Shown here piece by piece: positions 62,946-64,000 of a DNA stretch of 64,000 bases. Source of the stretch: Ochotona curzoniae. Taxonomy: Eukaryota > Chordata > Mammalia > Lagomorpha > Ochotonidae. The stretch is taken from positions 10,862,918 to 10,926,917 of the forward strand of contig NW_024467101.1 of assembly GCF_017591425.1 (NCBI RefSeq), read 5' to 3'. Position 1 is the first letter of the stretch. Every line of letters begins with the position of its first letter. Below the pieces are notes generated by a model. That model was not told the DNA's origin. It saw only the letters and a list, made by a program, of their open reading frames with translations, and ran no database searches. Made by a program: the position numbers and the translations under genes.

Positions 62946-63239
62946 TTTTTTGTTTGCTTGCTTCTTTGTTTGTTTTTTAAAAAGCTATGCTAACCCCTAT
63001 TTATGCCACAGGAAAAGCTGAATCAGAATGGTGAAACCATGGGCCATGGCAAAGTCAGTGAACCACTGAAAATCTGACACTAATCTACCATGGAAACAAC
63101 AAAACGCCGATCTTCACACTGCACTTGATGATTGGTATATAAAATACGCTACTGGTCAACACGCAGGGGACATGTGGCAGGCAGGCTTGGGGCAAAGCTG
63201 CCTGAGTATGTCTTTCTCACTGAATGTTCTAGAACCCCA

Positions 63240-63370
63240 GGAAGGAGAGCCCACTGTCATCCCCAAGTCGCAGATGAGAAAACTGGGTAGGAAGCTACAG
63301 GAAGCTGTCCATGGTCCCCTCCATCGGGGGCAGGCATTTGGCCCGGGAGAGTTAAGAGGCCTAGAGGTGT
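63240..63370 (+). mobile_element. MIR-like SINE fragment
   Basis: It contains TCATCCCCAAGTCGCAGATG and AGAAAACTGGGTAGGAAGC, matching the MIR core. Confidence 0.55.
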
Positions 63371-63384
63371 CTCTGAGCACCATC

Positions 63385-63620
63385 TCTGGCTCCAGCTAAC
63401 GGGCTTCCCTGCCTACATACACCCTGAGAGGCTACAGGGCACGGTCTCAGTAATGGGGTTCCTGCCACCCACATGAGCGGGATAGAATTCTGGATCGAGT
63501 TCCTGGCTTTGGGTCTTGTCCTTGCCCTGGACTTCACAGGCATCTGGGAAGGAACCAGAGGAAAGAAAAGCTCATGTTCTCTTGCTAGCTTATATAAATC
63601 CATAAATCAACTTTTAAAGA
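63385..63620 (+). mobile_element. Old C-type SINE fragment
   Basis: Blocks CAGTAATGGGGTTCCTGCCA and GATCGAGTTCCTGGCTTTGG match weakly, as does a diverged tail near ATAAATCCATAAATC. Confidence 0.55.
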
Positions 63621-64000
63621 TATTAAACCCAGGTCAAGTGGTCAATGAAAATGAGAGCCTAAGCTTCTGCCCATGCGGCCCACACAGACAGGCTCCAGGC
63701 TATAGGTAGGAGATATCATCCTGCTTGGGCAGGAGGGGAATACCCCAACTCACTACCACTCAGAGGCTCCCGGAGCCTGATCAGCACATTCACCAAGCAC
63801 AATCAGATCCTCTTGTTATAAATACTATTCTAAGCCACCAAATCAAAAATTGACTCATTTCATGCTAAACGATGACATCATTCAAGGAGAAGATCATTTT
63901 TCTCATTATTTTAAGGATCAGTTCATTGCTCGGGGACATTCTTTCCTCTTACAATTCACAGCAAAATAAAGCAGGTGGAATTGTTGGCGCACTTGACCGT

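Larger units (their letters stand above)
58800..64000 (-). other. GRK3: GRK3 intron 5, 5' part outside window
   Basis: Exon 5 should end with the sequence for VTSTLFQ before PYIEE. I find no such exon up to the window edge, so the intron is longer than 5.2 kb. Seven SINE copies, a MITE-like relic and an ATCT microsatellite fill much of it. Confidence 0.85.

Noticed and set aside
59000..64000. GRK3 exon 5 in the rightmost 5 kb
   Set aside because: I looked on the minus strand for the expected segment before residue 148 (SKKQVTSTLFQ and the ELLSC region) and found no match with splice sites.

Overview
This is mammalian nuclear DNA, most likely from a lagomorph. The base composition, CA/TG microsatellites, long introns and a very dense tRNA-derived SINE family point that way. 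The SINE's 3' end carries AATAAA, a TCTTT terminator and an A-tail, which is the rabbit/pika C-SINE design. The best preserved copies look more like the pika (Ochotona) form than the rabbit form as I remember them, so the genus is an inference.

The window holds one recognisable protein-coding gene, GRK3 (ADRBK2, beta-adrenergic receptor kinase 2), on the minus strand. Sixteen coding exons (6 to 21 in the usual 21-exon numbering) run from 58799 down to the stop codon at 18002. They encode residues 148-688, with every reading frame joined and every intron GT-AG. Exons 1-5 (residues 1-147) must lie beyond the right edge. The encoded part covers the end of the RGS-homology domain, the whole AGC-type kinase domain with its C-terminal tail, the second RH segment, and the PH domain with the G-beta-gamma binding tail. 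Residue numbers agree with family landmarks: K220, E239, D317, D335, K567, R587 and W643.

Layout: 1 to about 12280 (or about 10430) is downstream intergenic DNA with SINEs, MIR fragments, a 20-bp minisatellite, and a cluster of muscle-type transcription-factor motifs near 8.5-9.1 kb. About 12283-18001 is the long presumed 3' UTR. From 18002 to 58799 are the GRK3 exons and introns. From 58800 to 64000 is intron 5, full of SINEs. The introns hold about 30 SINE copies, one L1 ORF2 relic, two LTR-like elements with an internal 17-bp tandem repeat, several MITE-like relics and MIR fragments.

I found no second gene, no RNA gene and no CRISPR, viral coding or bacterial-type system. The less ordinary signals are the 17-bp-repeat LTR-like elements, the UG repeats beside the two in-frame exons 17 and 20, consecutive weak GTACCC donors, a 30-bp GC-rich minisatellite just inside intron 11, and the possible muscle regulatory module next to where MYO18B is expected.
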